Positions 17,587-26,512 of a stretch of DNA of 38,564 bases are shown here, in pieces (the first letter of the stretch is position 1; each line of letters opens with the position of its first letter). The notes beneath the pieces are model-generated. The model saw only the letters and a program-made list of their open reading frames with translations. It was not told where the DNA came from and made no database searches. The translations under genes were made by a program, and so were the position numbers. Origin of the DNA: Solirubrobacterales bacterium (GTDB taxonomy: Bacteria; Actinomycetota; Thermoleophilia; Solirubrobacterales; Solirubrobacteraceae); assembly GCA_019240655.1 (NCBI GenBank), contig JAFAXX010000171.1, positions 1-38,564 on the forward strand, read 5' to 3'.

Positions 17587-19917
17587 TCAGCCCCCGGTTA
17601 CGGTGGGATCAGTTGGTCCGACGAATGTGTAGCCGAGGTTCTTGATCCCGGTCACGATCGTCTGGAGATTGGCCAGCGGGTTGTCGTTAGCGTCGTAGAA
17701 GAAGCTCGCGAAACCCTGCCGGACGGCGAGGTTCACCTTCGCCTCGTTGATGATGTCGGACTCCACTCGCGGCGGATTGCCGTTCTGGGCCGTGGGCTCG
17801 TAGTCACCCAGGTTCTCCGGGAGGATTTCCTCGCCGTACGCGTCGTGAACCACGTAGGGGAAGAACTGCCCGAAGGTGTGGCTGTAGTCGAGCGCGGCGC
17901 CCGGCGTGATCAGTCCGCTCGGGAACGTCTCGCGCTCGTAACGGACTGGGAACTGGCTGTCGATGGCCGCGTAGTCGGGGGCCGAGGCGAAGTAGTGCGG
18001 CGTGATCCACACCGACGGCACCGTCAGCCCCGCCTGCTGGAACAGAGCTTTCCCGGTGGTGACCCGCTCGGTCGCCCAGGCCTGTGAGTCTCCGTCGACC
18101 GGGCCCGTCCAAACGACGTAGTCGGTGGTCGGGCACGGGCTGGTTGCCGTGACGGTCACCGGCGTCGCTGTGTTTTGTGTGCTGGAGCACACCGCCTTGT
18201 AGAACTCCGCGTCATCGCCGCTGATCCCGGTGTACGGGTTCGGGACGTTGGAGTACTGGTGGGTGTAGCCCTCCTCGTTCAGCGTCCCGCCTTTGGACTC
18301 GATGTACTTGAGGGCGGCGACGACCCCGGGCTCGTCCGCGAGCGTCTTGGTGCACGGCGCTCCCGCCGGGATTCCCGCGCAGGCCGCGACGTTGGCGTTG
18401 TCGACCCCCAGCGGGTCGGTGTACTCCGGGATCACGTTGACGCTGAACGGCACGTTCTGCGAAGCCATGTAGTCCGCAAACGACTGCAGCGTGGCGGGGT
18501 TGGAGGCCGGCGAAACGTCCTCGAGCCGGACCATCGCCTGGTGCGACGGCGTCGCCGACGGATCGAGGGCATCGAACAGCAGGTCCGAGAAGATCAGGTA
18601 ACGATCGGTCTCGGAAATGTACGAGAACGGGTCCTCGCCGACGTAGGTCAGGTTGGACGACCGGATCGCCCACGGGAACGTCGATCCGACGCTGGCGCCC
18701 GGTGCCTGCGAGGCGCAGTTGGCGGGCGGCGTAGCGGTGCTGCAGTTGGCCTCCGCCAGCACCTTCACGGTCGCCGAGTTAGTGATGTGCGGCTGGAGCA
18801 TCTGGCCGGTGCCATTCAGGGCGTTCCGGGTGAACGTCTGGCCGTTGTAGGTGACCGTGGTCGGGTTGTCCAGTGTGTCGAAGTAGGACGAGGACGGGTC
18901 CCAGCCGTACTTGGCGATGAAGGCGGAGTTCGCGCTGCCGCCCGCGGTCCCGGACAGCTGCCAGATGTTTTGTCCCGCCCAGATCACCGGGTGGCTGGTG
19001 GCGAGCACGTCGTTCAGGAATGCGGTCGGGATCGGCTCGTTGTACGTCGAGCCGACGTAGACGGTCGCGGTGTACTGGTCGATCTGGCCGGACTGGTAGT
19101 CCGCGACCGGCTCGGCGGTGATCTTGCCGAAGTGGGTGGCCAGGTTGCCCGCGGCGATGGCGTCGAGCTCGCCGATCCAGCCGTACTGGCCGGTGGTGTC
19201 GTAGACGACCAGCGTGGTCGCCTTGCCGCTCGCACCCCACGTCTTAGCCTGGGGAGGTGTGACCGGCGTCGGCGTCGGAGTGGTCGTCGTGGGGGTTGGC
19301 GTGGTCGTGGTGGTAGTCGGTGTCGTCGGGCTCGGGCTCGGGCTCGGAGTCGGATTCGTGTAGTGGGGCGGCGGCGCCGGCACCTTCGGCGCCGCGGGCG
19401 GCGCCGGAATCGGCTTGTTGGCGACCGGAGGCGTGGGCGTCTTCGGCGCGCTCGTCAGCTTGAACCTCAGCGTGTGGCGCGCGGAGTTGCGTCTCGCATT
19501 CTGGGCCACCACGGTGGCGAGGTACTGACCCGCCGGCAACCCGGCGAGGGTCACCTTGAAGTGGTTCTTGCCGCGAGCGCCCTGGTAGACGTGCATCGCG
19601 ACCTGGACGGTGACGCTGCACGGCTTGCCCTTACCGGGCCGCGTCTGACAACGGCCGTGCGCTCGGTGGCCTGCCAGTGTGCGTCCAATCGCCACGGTGA
19701 CCCGGGCCCGGCCTGACAGCGTCATGTTCAGAGTGCGGGTGACGCCCGACCCGGAGAGGTTCAGATGCGTGATCACGGGCGGCGCGGGATGCTTGGCCGC
19801 GACCGAAGCCGAGGGCCACAGCAGCGCTGACGGCGCGAGCGCGGCGAGCGCGAGAAGCGCGCGGACGCACCCGGTTCGCGTCGCGGACCCGCGAAACGAG
19901 GAGAGAAAACTGCCCAC
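17587..19917 (-). CDS. secreted DUF2334 (polysaccharide deacetylase-like) protein with Pro/Thr-rich linker
   Basis: MVRLEDVSPASNPATLQSFADYMASQNVPFSVNVIPEYTDP...GGTLNEEGYTHQYSNVPNPYTGISGDDAEFY, DUF2334-like; low-complexity linker PSPSPSPTTPTTTTTTPTPTTTTPTPTP. GTG 19917 start (VGSFLSSFRG) is inferred. Confidence 0.8.
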   Translation of the reverse strand: MGSFLSSFRGSATRTGCVRALLALAALAPSALLWPSASVAAKHPAPPVITHLNLSGSGVTRTLNMTLSGRARVTVAIGRTLAGHRAHGRCQTRPGKGKPCSVTVQVAMHVYQGARGKNHFKVTLAGLPAGQYLATVVAQNARRNSARHTLRFKLTSAPKTPTPPVANKPIPAPPAAPKVPAPPPHYTNPTPSPSPSPTTPTTTTTTPTPTTTTPTPTPVTPPQAKTWGASGKATTLVVYDTTGQYGWIGELDAIAAGNLATHFGKITAEPVADYQSGQIDQYTATVYVGSTYNEPIPTAFLNDVLATSHPVIWAGQNIWQLSGTAGGSANSAFIAKYGWDPSSSYFDTLDNPTTVTYNGQTFTRNALNGTGQMLQPHITNSATVKVLAEANCSTATPPANCASQAPGASVGSTFPWAIRSSNLTYVGEDPFSYISETDRYLIFSDLLFDALDPSATPSHQAMVRLEDVSPASNPATLQSFADYMASQNVPFSVNVIPEYTDPLGVDNANVAACAGIPAGAPCTKTLADEPGVVAALKYIESKGGTLNEEGYTHQYSNVPNPYTGISGDDAEFYKAVCSSTQNTATPVTVTATSPCPTTDYVVWTGPVDGDSQAWATERVTTGKALFQQAGLTVPSVWITPHYFASAPDYAAIDSQFPVRYERETFPSGLITPGAALDYSHTFGQFFPYVVHDAYGEEILPENLGDYEPTAQNGNPPRVESDIINEAKVNLAVRQGFASFFYDANDNPLANLQTIVTGIKNLGYTFVGPTDPTVTGG

Positions 19918-20053
19918 TGGAGACCTTCCTTGTCTTGAGGAGCGCGACGTCCACGCCCGGATTCGGGGAGCCATGTGCTCGGCGCCCCATTGCTGGCGCG
20001 CAGTGTGGACGAGACGACACGACGCCGCCAATGGCCTCAGCCGGCCGTTCCGC

Positions 20054-20091
20054 GTTCAGGTCTGAACGCTTATCGCGTTCAACCTCTGAAC
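20054..20091. promoter_or_regulatory. clustered palindromes GTTCAGGTCTGAAC / TGAACGC-TTATC-GCGTTCA / GTTCAACCTCTGAAC
   Basis: Four alternating GTTCA/TGAAC half-sites in the divergent intergenic region between 19917(-) and 20210(+). Confidence 0.75.
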
Positions 20092-20209
20092 GGCGATCCC
20101 GCCATGCGACCCCTCGACACCGTCGCGCGGCGGGCTACGGTGTACCGACGGATTCGGTCCAGGGCGGGACCGATCAAGGGGCAAGACGAGCGAAGTAGGC
20201 AGACCCGAC

Positions 20210-20962
20210 ATGGAACAGTTGAGCGTGCTCCTGGCCGATGACCACGTGCCCGCACGGGTGGGCATCCGGCAGGCGATTGAGCCTCACGGACTGCGCGTCG
20301 TCGCCGAGGCGGCCAGCGCGGCAGAGGCAGTTCACCGAGCGCTGGAGTCCCGGCCACAGGTCGCCGTGGTGGCGGTCGCCATGGCCGGCAGCGGCATCGA
20401 GGCGGCGCGTCTGATCTTCCGTGCCTTGCCGGAGACGAAGATCGTGATGACGACCACCTCCGTGTGCGAGGACGAGTTCTTTGCCGCACTCAGAGCCGGC
20501 GCCGAGGGATATGTGCCGATGAGCACCTCCGCCGCGCGGCTGCCCTACGCCATCCGCGGAGTAGTGGCCGGCGAGGCGGCCATCCCCCGGACCCTGACCG
20601 CTCGCCTGATCGGGGAGTTCCGTGAGCGGGGTACGCCGCGGCGTCTGGCCCTGCCGGCCGGCGGCGAGGCGAAGCTGACCGCACGCGAGTTCGAGGTCCT
20701 CGCCCGGATGCGCCAGCACGAGCGCACCGCGCAGATCGCCGCTCGCTTGGGGATCTCGGAGGTGACCGTACGGCGGCACGTGTCCTCGGCGGTGCAGAAG
20801 CTGGGGACGCGCAGCCGCCGAGAGGCGATCGAGCTGATCGAGCGGACCGAACAGGCGGAGCTACAGGCCGGCGCGCCGGCCAACGATGTGATCAACCCAC
20901 GTAGCCAGGCTGAACAGCAAGGAAAGGAAGTTCACGGATGTGCGGAATCATCGGCTATGTAG
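20210..20962 (+). CDS. LuxR/NarL-family regulator with atypical (Asp-less) receiver domain
   Basis: SVLLADDHVPARVGIRQAIE and QVAVVAVAMAGSGIEAAR (Ala where Asp is expected), GAEGYVPMST (no Lys); HTH KLTAREFEVLARMRQHERTAQIAARLGISEVTVRRHVSSAVQKLG. Confidence 0.88.
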   Translation: MEQLSVLLADDHVPARVGIRQAIEPHGLRVVAEAASAAEAVHRALESRPQVAVVAVAMAGSGIEAARLIFRALPETKIVMTTTSVCEDEFFAALRAGAEGYVPMSTSAARLPYAIRGVVAGEAAIPRTLTARLIGEFRERGTPRRLALPAGGEAKLTAREFEVLARMRQHERTAQIAARLGISEVTVRRHVSSAVQKLGTRSRREAIELIERTEQAELQAGAPANDVINPRSQAEQQGKEVHGCAESSAM

Positions 20963-22788
20963 GCGGCCGGCCCTGTCAGCGGCTGCTCCTCGATGGCCTG
21001 AGGAAACTGGAGTACCGGGGCTACGACTCCGCCGGGATGGCCTGGCGTGAAGGTGAGATGGCGCGGTGCATCAGGGCGGTAGGAAACCTCGACTCGCTCG
21101 AGTCGGTGCTCGCCTGCGCAGTTGGTGATGGCGGTGTGGCGACGGCGACGGCAACCGTCTCGGCCGGCATCGCGCACACGCGGTGGGCCACCCACGGAGG
21201 AGTAACCGAGATCAACGCACATCCGCACGAGGACGCCAGCGGCCGCTTCCGCATCGTCCTCAACGGGATCATCGAGAACCACCTGGAACTGCGCGACCGT
21301 CTCGCCGCCGACCTGGTCACGCTCCGCTCGGACACCGACGCCGAAGTGGTGGCGCATCTTCTGGCGCTGCACTATGACGGCAACCTGGCCGAAGCCGTCC
21401 GCCGCTCGCTCGATGAGCTCGAAGGCCATTACGCGCTGGTGGCGATGTGCGACGAGGAGCCCGACACCTTGGTCGGGGTCCGGCGCGAGTGCCCTCTCGT
21501 CGTCGGCCTCGGCGACGGCGAGCAGTTCATCGCCTCTTCGATCTCCGCTTTCCTCGCCCACACGCGCGAGGCGGCGGTGCTGAGCGACGAGGAGATCGCT
21601 GTGCTGCGGCCCCACGAAGTCGAGGTGTTTGACGTCAAGGGGCTTCGACACCGGCCGGCTTCGACGCAGGTTGAGTGGGATGAGGATCGCTGCGAGAAGG
21701 ACGGCTTTGAGACGTTCATGCTCAAGGAGATCCACGAGCAGGGCAGCGCGGTGCGGGAGACGCTCTCTCAGTGGCGCGCCAATCCTGAGCTGAGTGAGGA
21801 CGGCGCGCTCGCCGCCGAGCGCCTGGCTGCGGTCAAGCGAATCGTCATCGTGGCGTGCGGCACCTCGTACCACGCCGGCCTGGCCGCGCGGAACGCGATC
21901 GAGCGATGGGCTCGGATTCCGGTCGAGGTCGAGGTGGCCTCCGAGTTTCGCTATCGAGAGCCGATCGTCGCGGACGGCGCCCTGGTGCTGGGAATCTCGC
22001 AATCCGGCGAGACTGCCGACACCCTGGCCGCCATGCGTCTCGCCAAGGCGCAGGGGGCTACCGTGCTGGCGGTTACCAATACTCCCGCGAGCCAGGCGAC
22101 CCGCGAGGCCGATGGAGTGCTTTTCACCCGGGCCGGGCTCGAGATCGGCGTCGCCGCGACCAAGACCTTCGTCGCTCAGGTGGTGCTGCTATACGAGCTC
22201 GCGCTCCGGCTCGCCGCCGTAACCGGAGCGCAGTCGCCCGCCACGATGGCCGAGCTGCACGATCAGCTCGAGCAGCTCCCGCAGCTGATCGACCAGGTGC
22301 TGAGCTCGGTGGATGAGCCGATCCGTGGGCTCGCCGGGCGCCTGGCGCTCAGCCCCTTCTTCCTCTACCTCGGCCGGCTGGCCGGGCTGCCAGTCGCGCT
22401 CGAAGGCGCGCTCAAGCTCAAGGAGATCTCCTACGTGCCAACCGACGCCTACGCGGCCGGTGAGATGAAGCATGGCCCGATTGCCCTGCTCAGCCGGGAG
22501 ACGCCCGTGATCTGCGTGGCCACCGATGAGCGCGTGCTCCCGAAGCTGCTCTCGAACCTGTCCGAGGTCAGGGCCCGGGGCGCCCGGGTCCTGGCAATCG
22601 CCACGGAAGGCTCGAGGGAGATCGCCGAGCACGCCGAACACGTCGTCTACATCCCGCGCGCCGACCCGCTCATGCAGTGCGTGCTGGCGATCGTGCCGCT
22701 GCAGCTTTTCGCATATCACCTCGCGCGAGCCCGCGGCCTCAACGTAGATCAGCCTCGGAACCTGGCCAAGACCGTCACCGTCGAGTAG
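20938..22788 (+). CDS. glmS: glutamine--fructose-6-phosphate aminotransferase (isomerizing)
   Basis: MCGIIGYVGGRPCQRLLLDGLRKLEYRGYDSAG, IAHTRWATHGGVTEINAHPH, two SIS domains, C-terminal ARGLNVDQPRNLAKTVTVE. Confidence 0.98.
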   Translation: MCGIIGYVGGRPCQRLLLDGLRKLEYRGYDSAGMAWREGEMARCIRAVGNLDSLESVLACAVGDGGVATATATVSAGIAHTRWATHGGVTEINAHPHEDASGRFRIVLNGIIENHLELRDRLAADLVTLRSDTDAEVVAHLLALHYDGNLAEAVRRSLDELEGHYALVAMCDEEPDTLVGVRRECPLVVGLGDGEQFIASSISAFLAHTREAAVLSDEEIAVLRPHEVEVFDVKGLRHRPASTQVEWDEDRCEKDGFETFMLKEIHEQGSAVRETLSQWRANPELSEDGALAAERLAAVKRIVIVACGTSYHAGLAARNAIERWARIPVEVEVASEFRYREPIVADGALVLGISQSGETADTLAAMRLAKAQGATVLAVTNTPASQATREADGVLFTRAGLEIGVAATKTFVAQVVLLYELALRLAAVTGAQSPATMAELHDQLEQLPQLIDQVLSSVDEPIRGLAGRLALSPFFLYLGRLAGLPVALEGALKLKEISYVPTDAYAAGEMKHGPIALLSRETPVICVATDERVLPKLLSNLSEVRARGARVLAIATEGSREIAEHAEHVVYIPRADPLMQCVLAIVPLQLFAYHLARARGLNVDQPRNLAKTVTVE

Positions 22789-22839
22789 CCGCAGGGCGAG
22801 ATGGAGCCACAACCTGGCCGGGACCTCGTCCGCGACCGG

Positions 22840-22932
22840 GTTCGCGCGCGCGAGTAACAGGTCGTTCTCGCGCGCGAGTCACGCGGGCCGTTCTCGCGCT
22901 AACGGGGGTCGTTCTCGCGCGCGCGAGTAACC
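22840..22932. repeat. imperfect tandem repeats (GGTCGTTCTCGCGCGCGAGTMAC-like, ~4 units) between glmS and the nucleotidyltransferase-like gene
   Basis: Repeated gttctcgcgcgcgagt with perfect palindromes CTCGCGCGCGAG (22867-22878) and CTCGCGCGCGCGAG (22914-22927). Confidence 0.85.
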
Positions 22933-22958
22933 GGGGTCAGCGGCCGTTCCTTAACCGC

Positions 22959-24017
22959 ATGGGCGCTGAGCTCGTAGGGATCATGGTTGTCCTGGACAGC
23001 GATGCGGAAGCCTCGGGCCGCATCCCAGCCCTGGAGCAGGTCGCGAACCGGCCGATCGCCGACCACGTGCTGAGCGCGCTCGACGCGGCCGGCGTGACCG
23101 AGGTCCTCGTGCTCTGCCCGGCCGCGCGCGCGGCGGAGATTCGCGACTGTCTTGGCTGTGAGCGGGCGGGCGGCGCGCCGCTCCGCTATGTCGAGGATCC
23201 GGGCCCATTCGAGCTCCGACGCGCTCTCCAGCTGGCGGCCGACTCGATCGGCAGCGCACCCTGCATCGTCCATCTGGCCGGCGGCCTGCTCAGCGAGCCC
23301 CTGTCGCCGTTTGTCGAGCGTGTCGTGCGTGGCGCGGCTGATGTGGTGCTGTTCGTCCATCAGAGCGAAGCGGCGGACGGGCACCTGAGTCCGGCCACCC
23401 AAGAGATGCTGCACCTGGCCGAGCTCGATCCCGACCGCGCCGCGCTGAGGCTGGCCGGCGTGTGGCTGTTCGCCGGTGCGGCTCTGAGCCGGGCTTGCGC
23501 CGCGCCCGGTCGATCGCTCAGCGGAGGCGACCTGCCGTCGGTGGCCGAGCAGATCACCGCCGACGGCGGAAACGTGCAAGTCGCGCTGGTCGACGCCTGG
23601 CGGCGATACACCGGCGCTCCGCTGGATCGGCTCGAGCTGAATCGAATTGCCCTCGATCGCCTCGAGTCTGATCCTCGCCGTCCGTCCAACAACGGCAACC
23701 TGATCGAAGGGCGCGTGTGGATCCACGAAAGGGCTTCGGTTCGAGCAAGTGTGCTCGTCGGCCCGGCAGTGATCGGCCCGGGCGCTCGCATCGCCGACGC
23801 CTACATCGGACCGTACACCTCGATCGGCGCGGGAGCGCGGGTCGAGGGAGCGGAGATCGAACGATCGATCATCTCCCCGGGTGCGAGCGTGCTGCACATC
23901 GGCGGCCGGCTGGCGGCCAGCGTTGTCGGGCGCGATGCCCGCATCTTCCGGGACTTCTCGCTTCCCCGCGCGTTGCGACTCCGAGTCGGGGACGGAACCG
24001 AGGTGGCGCTGTCCTGA
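22959..24017 (+). CDS. RmlA/StrD-like sugar-phosphate nucleotidyltransferase homologue with left-handed beta-helix C-terminus and degenerate N-terminal active site
   Basis: IPALEQVANRPIADHVLSALDAAGVTEVLVL and hexapeptide repeats ASVRASVLVGPAVIGPGARIADAYIGPYTSIGAGARVEGAEIERSIISPGASV; no GGxGTRL motif at the N-terminus. Confidence 0.75.
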   Translation: MGAELVGIMVVLDSDAEASGRIPALEQVANRPIADHVLSALDAAGVTEVLVLCPAARAAEIRDCLGCERAGGAPLRYVEDPGPFELRRALQLAADSIGSAPCIVHLAGGLLSEPLSPFVERVVRGAADVVLFVHQSEAADGHLSPATQEMLHLAELDPDRAALRLAGVWLFAGAALSRACAAPGRSLSGGDLPSVAEQITADGGNVQVALVDAWRRYTGAPLDRLELNRIALDRLESDPRRPSNNGNLIEGRVWIHERASVRASVLVGPAVIGPGARIADAYIGPYTSIGAGARVEGAEIERSIISPGASVLHIGGRLAASVVGRDARIFRDFSLPRALRLRVGDGTEVALS

Positions 24018-24107
24018 GCGGCCCACGAAGCGGCCGGCCGCTGACGCAGCCTACCGGGAGGTGGCAGTAGCGACCGCATTCCGTCGAGACGCCACATGAA
24101 GATCGCC

Positions 24108-24143
24108 GGGCTCGGTGAAGCCGTACTGCACAGCCCCGAGCCC
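24108..24143 (+). other. inverted repeat GGGCTCGG-N20-CCGAGCCC in the intergenic leader
   Basis: Perfect 8-bp arms at 24108-24115 and 24136-24143. Confidence 0.6.
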
Positions 24144-24246
24144 AGAAGCGCTACACTTTCGTATCCAGGTGCTAGCAGGTCGGTGGAGGTCCGAAAGGGG
24201 GCACAGATGCCTCTGAAGCGACGAGTGGGCAACTAGGGCAACTTGC

Positions 24247-26148
24247 ATGGGTGGGGGCAATCCGTCAATCGTGTGTGCCGGCCGCGAGACGCCGCCGCGT
24301 GCCGCCGCGAGGAGAACCCGGACGTGGTGGGCCGCCGCGTTCGCTGTGGTCCTCGTCCTGGCCCTGCTCGCGCCGAGCGCGTGGGCTGACGCAGCATCAG
24401 CTGGGGCGGCGGCTGGCGTTGCGAGCCGGACGCCGTCCGACCCGGCCGCTGGCGTTGCGAGCCAGACGCCGTCCGACCCGGCCGCTGGCGTTGCGACCCA
24501 GACGCCGTCCGACCCGGCCGCTGGCGTTGCGACCCAGACGCCGTCCGACCCGGCCGCTCCGGGGCCGACGATCGGCGGCTCGACTCCGTCGACGCCGGCG
24601 GATCGCGGCGGTTCGGTGGATCAGGGCGCTCCCGCGTCGAGCGGCGACGGAGGCCGTGTCGCGGCTTCCCTCGCCCGCCGTGTCGCGGCCAACATCAGCG
24701 AGGTCGCGGCCAACAGCACCGTGTCGAGCGTCGGCGACTCGGCAACATCGGCGCCGGGCATGCTGGTCGGCGTCGCGACGGCGAGCTCGAGCGAGTCTCG
24801 GGCGGCGAATGCGCCGACGAACTCCGACACCGCCAAGCCGCCGGCTCAGAGCGCCGCCGCCACCGGAGCGCCGCTGACGCCGACTCCGGCGCAGGGCCTC
24901 GGGGGGGCGGCAGCGCCGACGGCGCCGACGCCCGCGCCGGCTGAGAGCATGGGCACCACGAGTACGTCGCCTCCAACCCCGGCCAGCGCGAACACTGCCG
25001 CCAAGGCACCATCGACTCCGAGCGCGGGCGCCTCCGCCGGATCGGGACAGGCGGCGAAGCCACCCGCTCAGAACGCGCTTGGCCCATCCGGTCCCGGCGC
25101 CCCGGATCACGGCCCGACCTCGCAGAATGCCCAGCTCGCGGATGCGGGCGCGGGATCGGCTCGTTCCGCCGCTGCCCTGAACCCCGCTGAAGCTCCTCCC
25201 TCGGCGCCGAACGTCGGGACCGCCGCTTCGACCCTGCCGCCCGCCACGACGATTCCCGCCGCCACGCCCGCGAGCACGGCGGCCAACGCTCCGCTCCGGG
25301 CGGCCATGCCGGCAGCGGCAGCGAAAGCGTCAACTGCAGTGGCCGCCGCCGCCGTGCAGCGGGGACAGCAATACCAAGCCGAGATCGTGACGATCGTCGA
25401 GCAGCTCGCTGCGCTGCCGCCCGAGCTGCAGGCGACGACGTCGTTCCGCAACGGGCTCGAGGCCCTGATCACTGGACTCCAGTCGCTGAGCCAGTCCGAT
25501 CCCGCCCTGAGCCCGTTCATCGCCGCGCTGCGGACAACCGGCCGCTCGCCGACCGGGCGGTCGGTGTTCGCCCAGGTCGCCCTCATCGTGCGCCTCCTCA
25601 CCGACCTGAGCCGAGCCGATCCAGCGGCCGCTCGGCGCCTGACCCTAGCCCTGCCTGCGCTTCACTTCGTGGTCAGCGACCTGCTCGCAGCCGTCAGCGG
25701 CGGGATCCCCTTGCGGCCGCTTGCCGTCGCCGCCAGCGGCCCCTTCGACCCGCTCCGCACTGTTCTGGTGCCGTCGCGGTGGCGGGAGACGATCCTCCCG
25801 GCGGGGGTCACGGTGACCGTGACCACGTCGGCGCAGCCACCGGCAGAGGCGACGCCGGCGCAAGCATCATCGACGACCGCCCACGGCATCCGTCGCCGCG
25901 TCATCTCTCGCGGCTCCTCGGCTCCCGCGACGGGCCTGCCGGAGCCTCCGCCGGCGACTGCGCCACCGCTCGGCGGCGCCGCGGCCGGGGCGAGCGGAGG
26001 CATCGGCGCCGGCGCCGCGGCCGGAGGCCTCCTGCTGGCCGTTCTCATCGGCTGGCTGATCGACGCGCTCGCCGCAGGCCGCCTTCAGTTCCACCTCGTC
26101 CCGCGGCCGGCGATGCTGCTTGCCGGCCGGCTAGAGCGCCCGGGGTAG
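24247..26148 (+). CDS. secreted/membrane-anchored Ala/Pro/Ser/Thr-rich surface protein, unknown function
   Basis: Signal peptide (TWWAAAFAVVLVLALLAPSAWA), long low-complexity region, conserved-looking segment QQYQAEIVTIVEQLAALPPELQATTSFRNGLEALITGLQSL, C-terminal TM GGLLLAVLIGWLIDAL. Confidence 0.75.
   Translation: MGGGNPSIVCAGRETPPRAAARRTRTWWAAAFAVVLVLALLAPSAWADAASAGAAAGVASRTPSDPAAGVASQTPSDPAAGVATQTPSDPAAGVATQTPSDPAAPGPTIGGSTPSTPADRGGSVDQGAPASSGDGGRVAASLARRVAANISEVAANSTVSSVGDSATSAPGMLVGVATASSSESRAANAPTNSDTAKPPAQSAAATGAPLTPTPAQGLGGAAAPTAPTPAPAESMGTTSTSPPTPASANTAAKAPSTPSAGASAGSGQAAKPPAQNALGPSGPGAPDHGPTSQNAQLADAGAGSARSAAALNPAEAPPSAPNVGTAASTLPPATTIPAATPASTAANAPLRAAMPAAAAKASTAVAAAAVQRGQQYQAEIVTIVEQLAALPPELQATTSFRNGLEALITGLQSLSQSDPALSPFIAALRTTGRSPTGRSVFAQVALIVRLLTDLSRADPAAARRLTLALPALHFVVSDLLAAVSGGIPLRPLAVAASGPFDPLRTVLVPSRWRETILPAGVTVTVTTSAQPPAEATPAQASSTTAHGIRRRVISRGSSAPATGLPEPPPATAPPLGGAAAGASGGIGAGAAAGGLLLAVLIGWLIDALAAGRLQFHLVPRPAMLLAGRLERPG
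24412..24555 (+). repeat. four 36-bp tandem repeats encoding AGVA[ST][QR]TPSDPA
   Basis: Units begin at 24412, 24448, 24484 and 24520, nearly identical. Confidence 0.97.
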
Positions 26149-26512
26149 GCCTCGCATCTGTGCTCGATTGGCGTTCGTCCCAAGGCTGAGGACGCTCGCC
26201 CGCGCCGGCGGAGGCACGGCTTCCGCAGCGCTACACGACCGCCGGACAGCCCGTGGCGCGACGCCGGGCGGGGCGGACTCTCTACAACGGAGTGCAGCAA
26301 TGCGATCGAACAAGGATTGTGCTGATGTTGGCGTCTTCGAATTCTGCGCCCGCCTGCTACGGGCATGGCCGACGCGAGCTGGGACGCAGACAGTAAAAAT
26401 CAGGCGAGACGGAGGAACCGGATCCTCGACACGGGCCGCGGCGAGGACGCGGGCAGCGACGCCGGCCCGCTCCCCCCTGCAGGCGCGGAATCCGAACGGT
26501 TCCCACGGGACC

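Noticed and set aside
19240-19420. T/P/S-rich simple repeat as a mobile or regulatory repeat
   Set aside because: Explained as the low-complexity linker coding region of the DUF2334 protein.
20054-20091. LexA/SOS box interpretation of the palindromes
   Set aside because: Actinobacterial/Bacillus SOS boxes have GAAC-N4-GTTC polarity; here the repeated consensus is GTTCA-N4/5-TGAAC, and the neighbours are not DNA-repair genes.
20911-20934. TGAAC-N14-GTTCA half-sites just upstream of glmS
   Set aside because: Spacing differs from the N4/5 sites and it spans the ribosome-binding site inside the upstream ORF; could be chance, so not counted as an operator.
24150-24246. c-di-GMP (GEMM) or c-di-AMP (ydaO) riboswitch upstream of the surface protein gene
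   Set aside because: I could not align the conserved core motifs of these classes to the leader; kept only as an unclassified leader.
24412-24555. CRISPR-like repeats
   Set aside because: Repeats are directly abutting, without spacers, and in frame within a coding sequence; no cas genes present.
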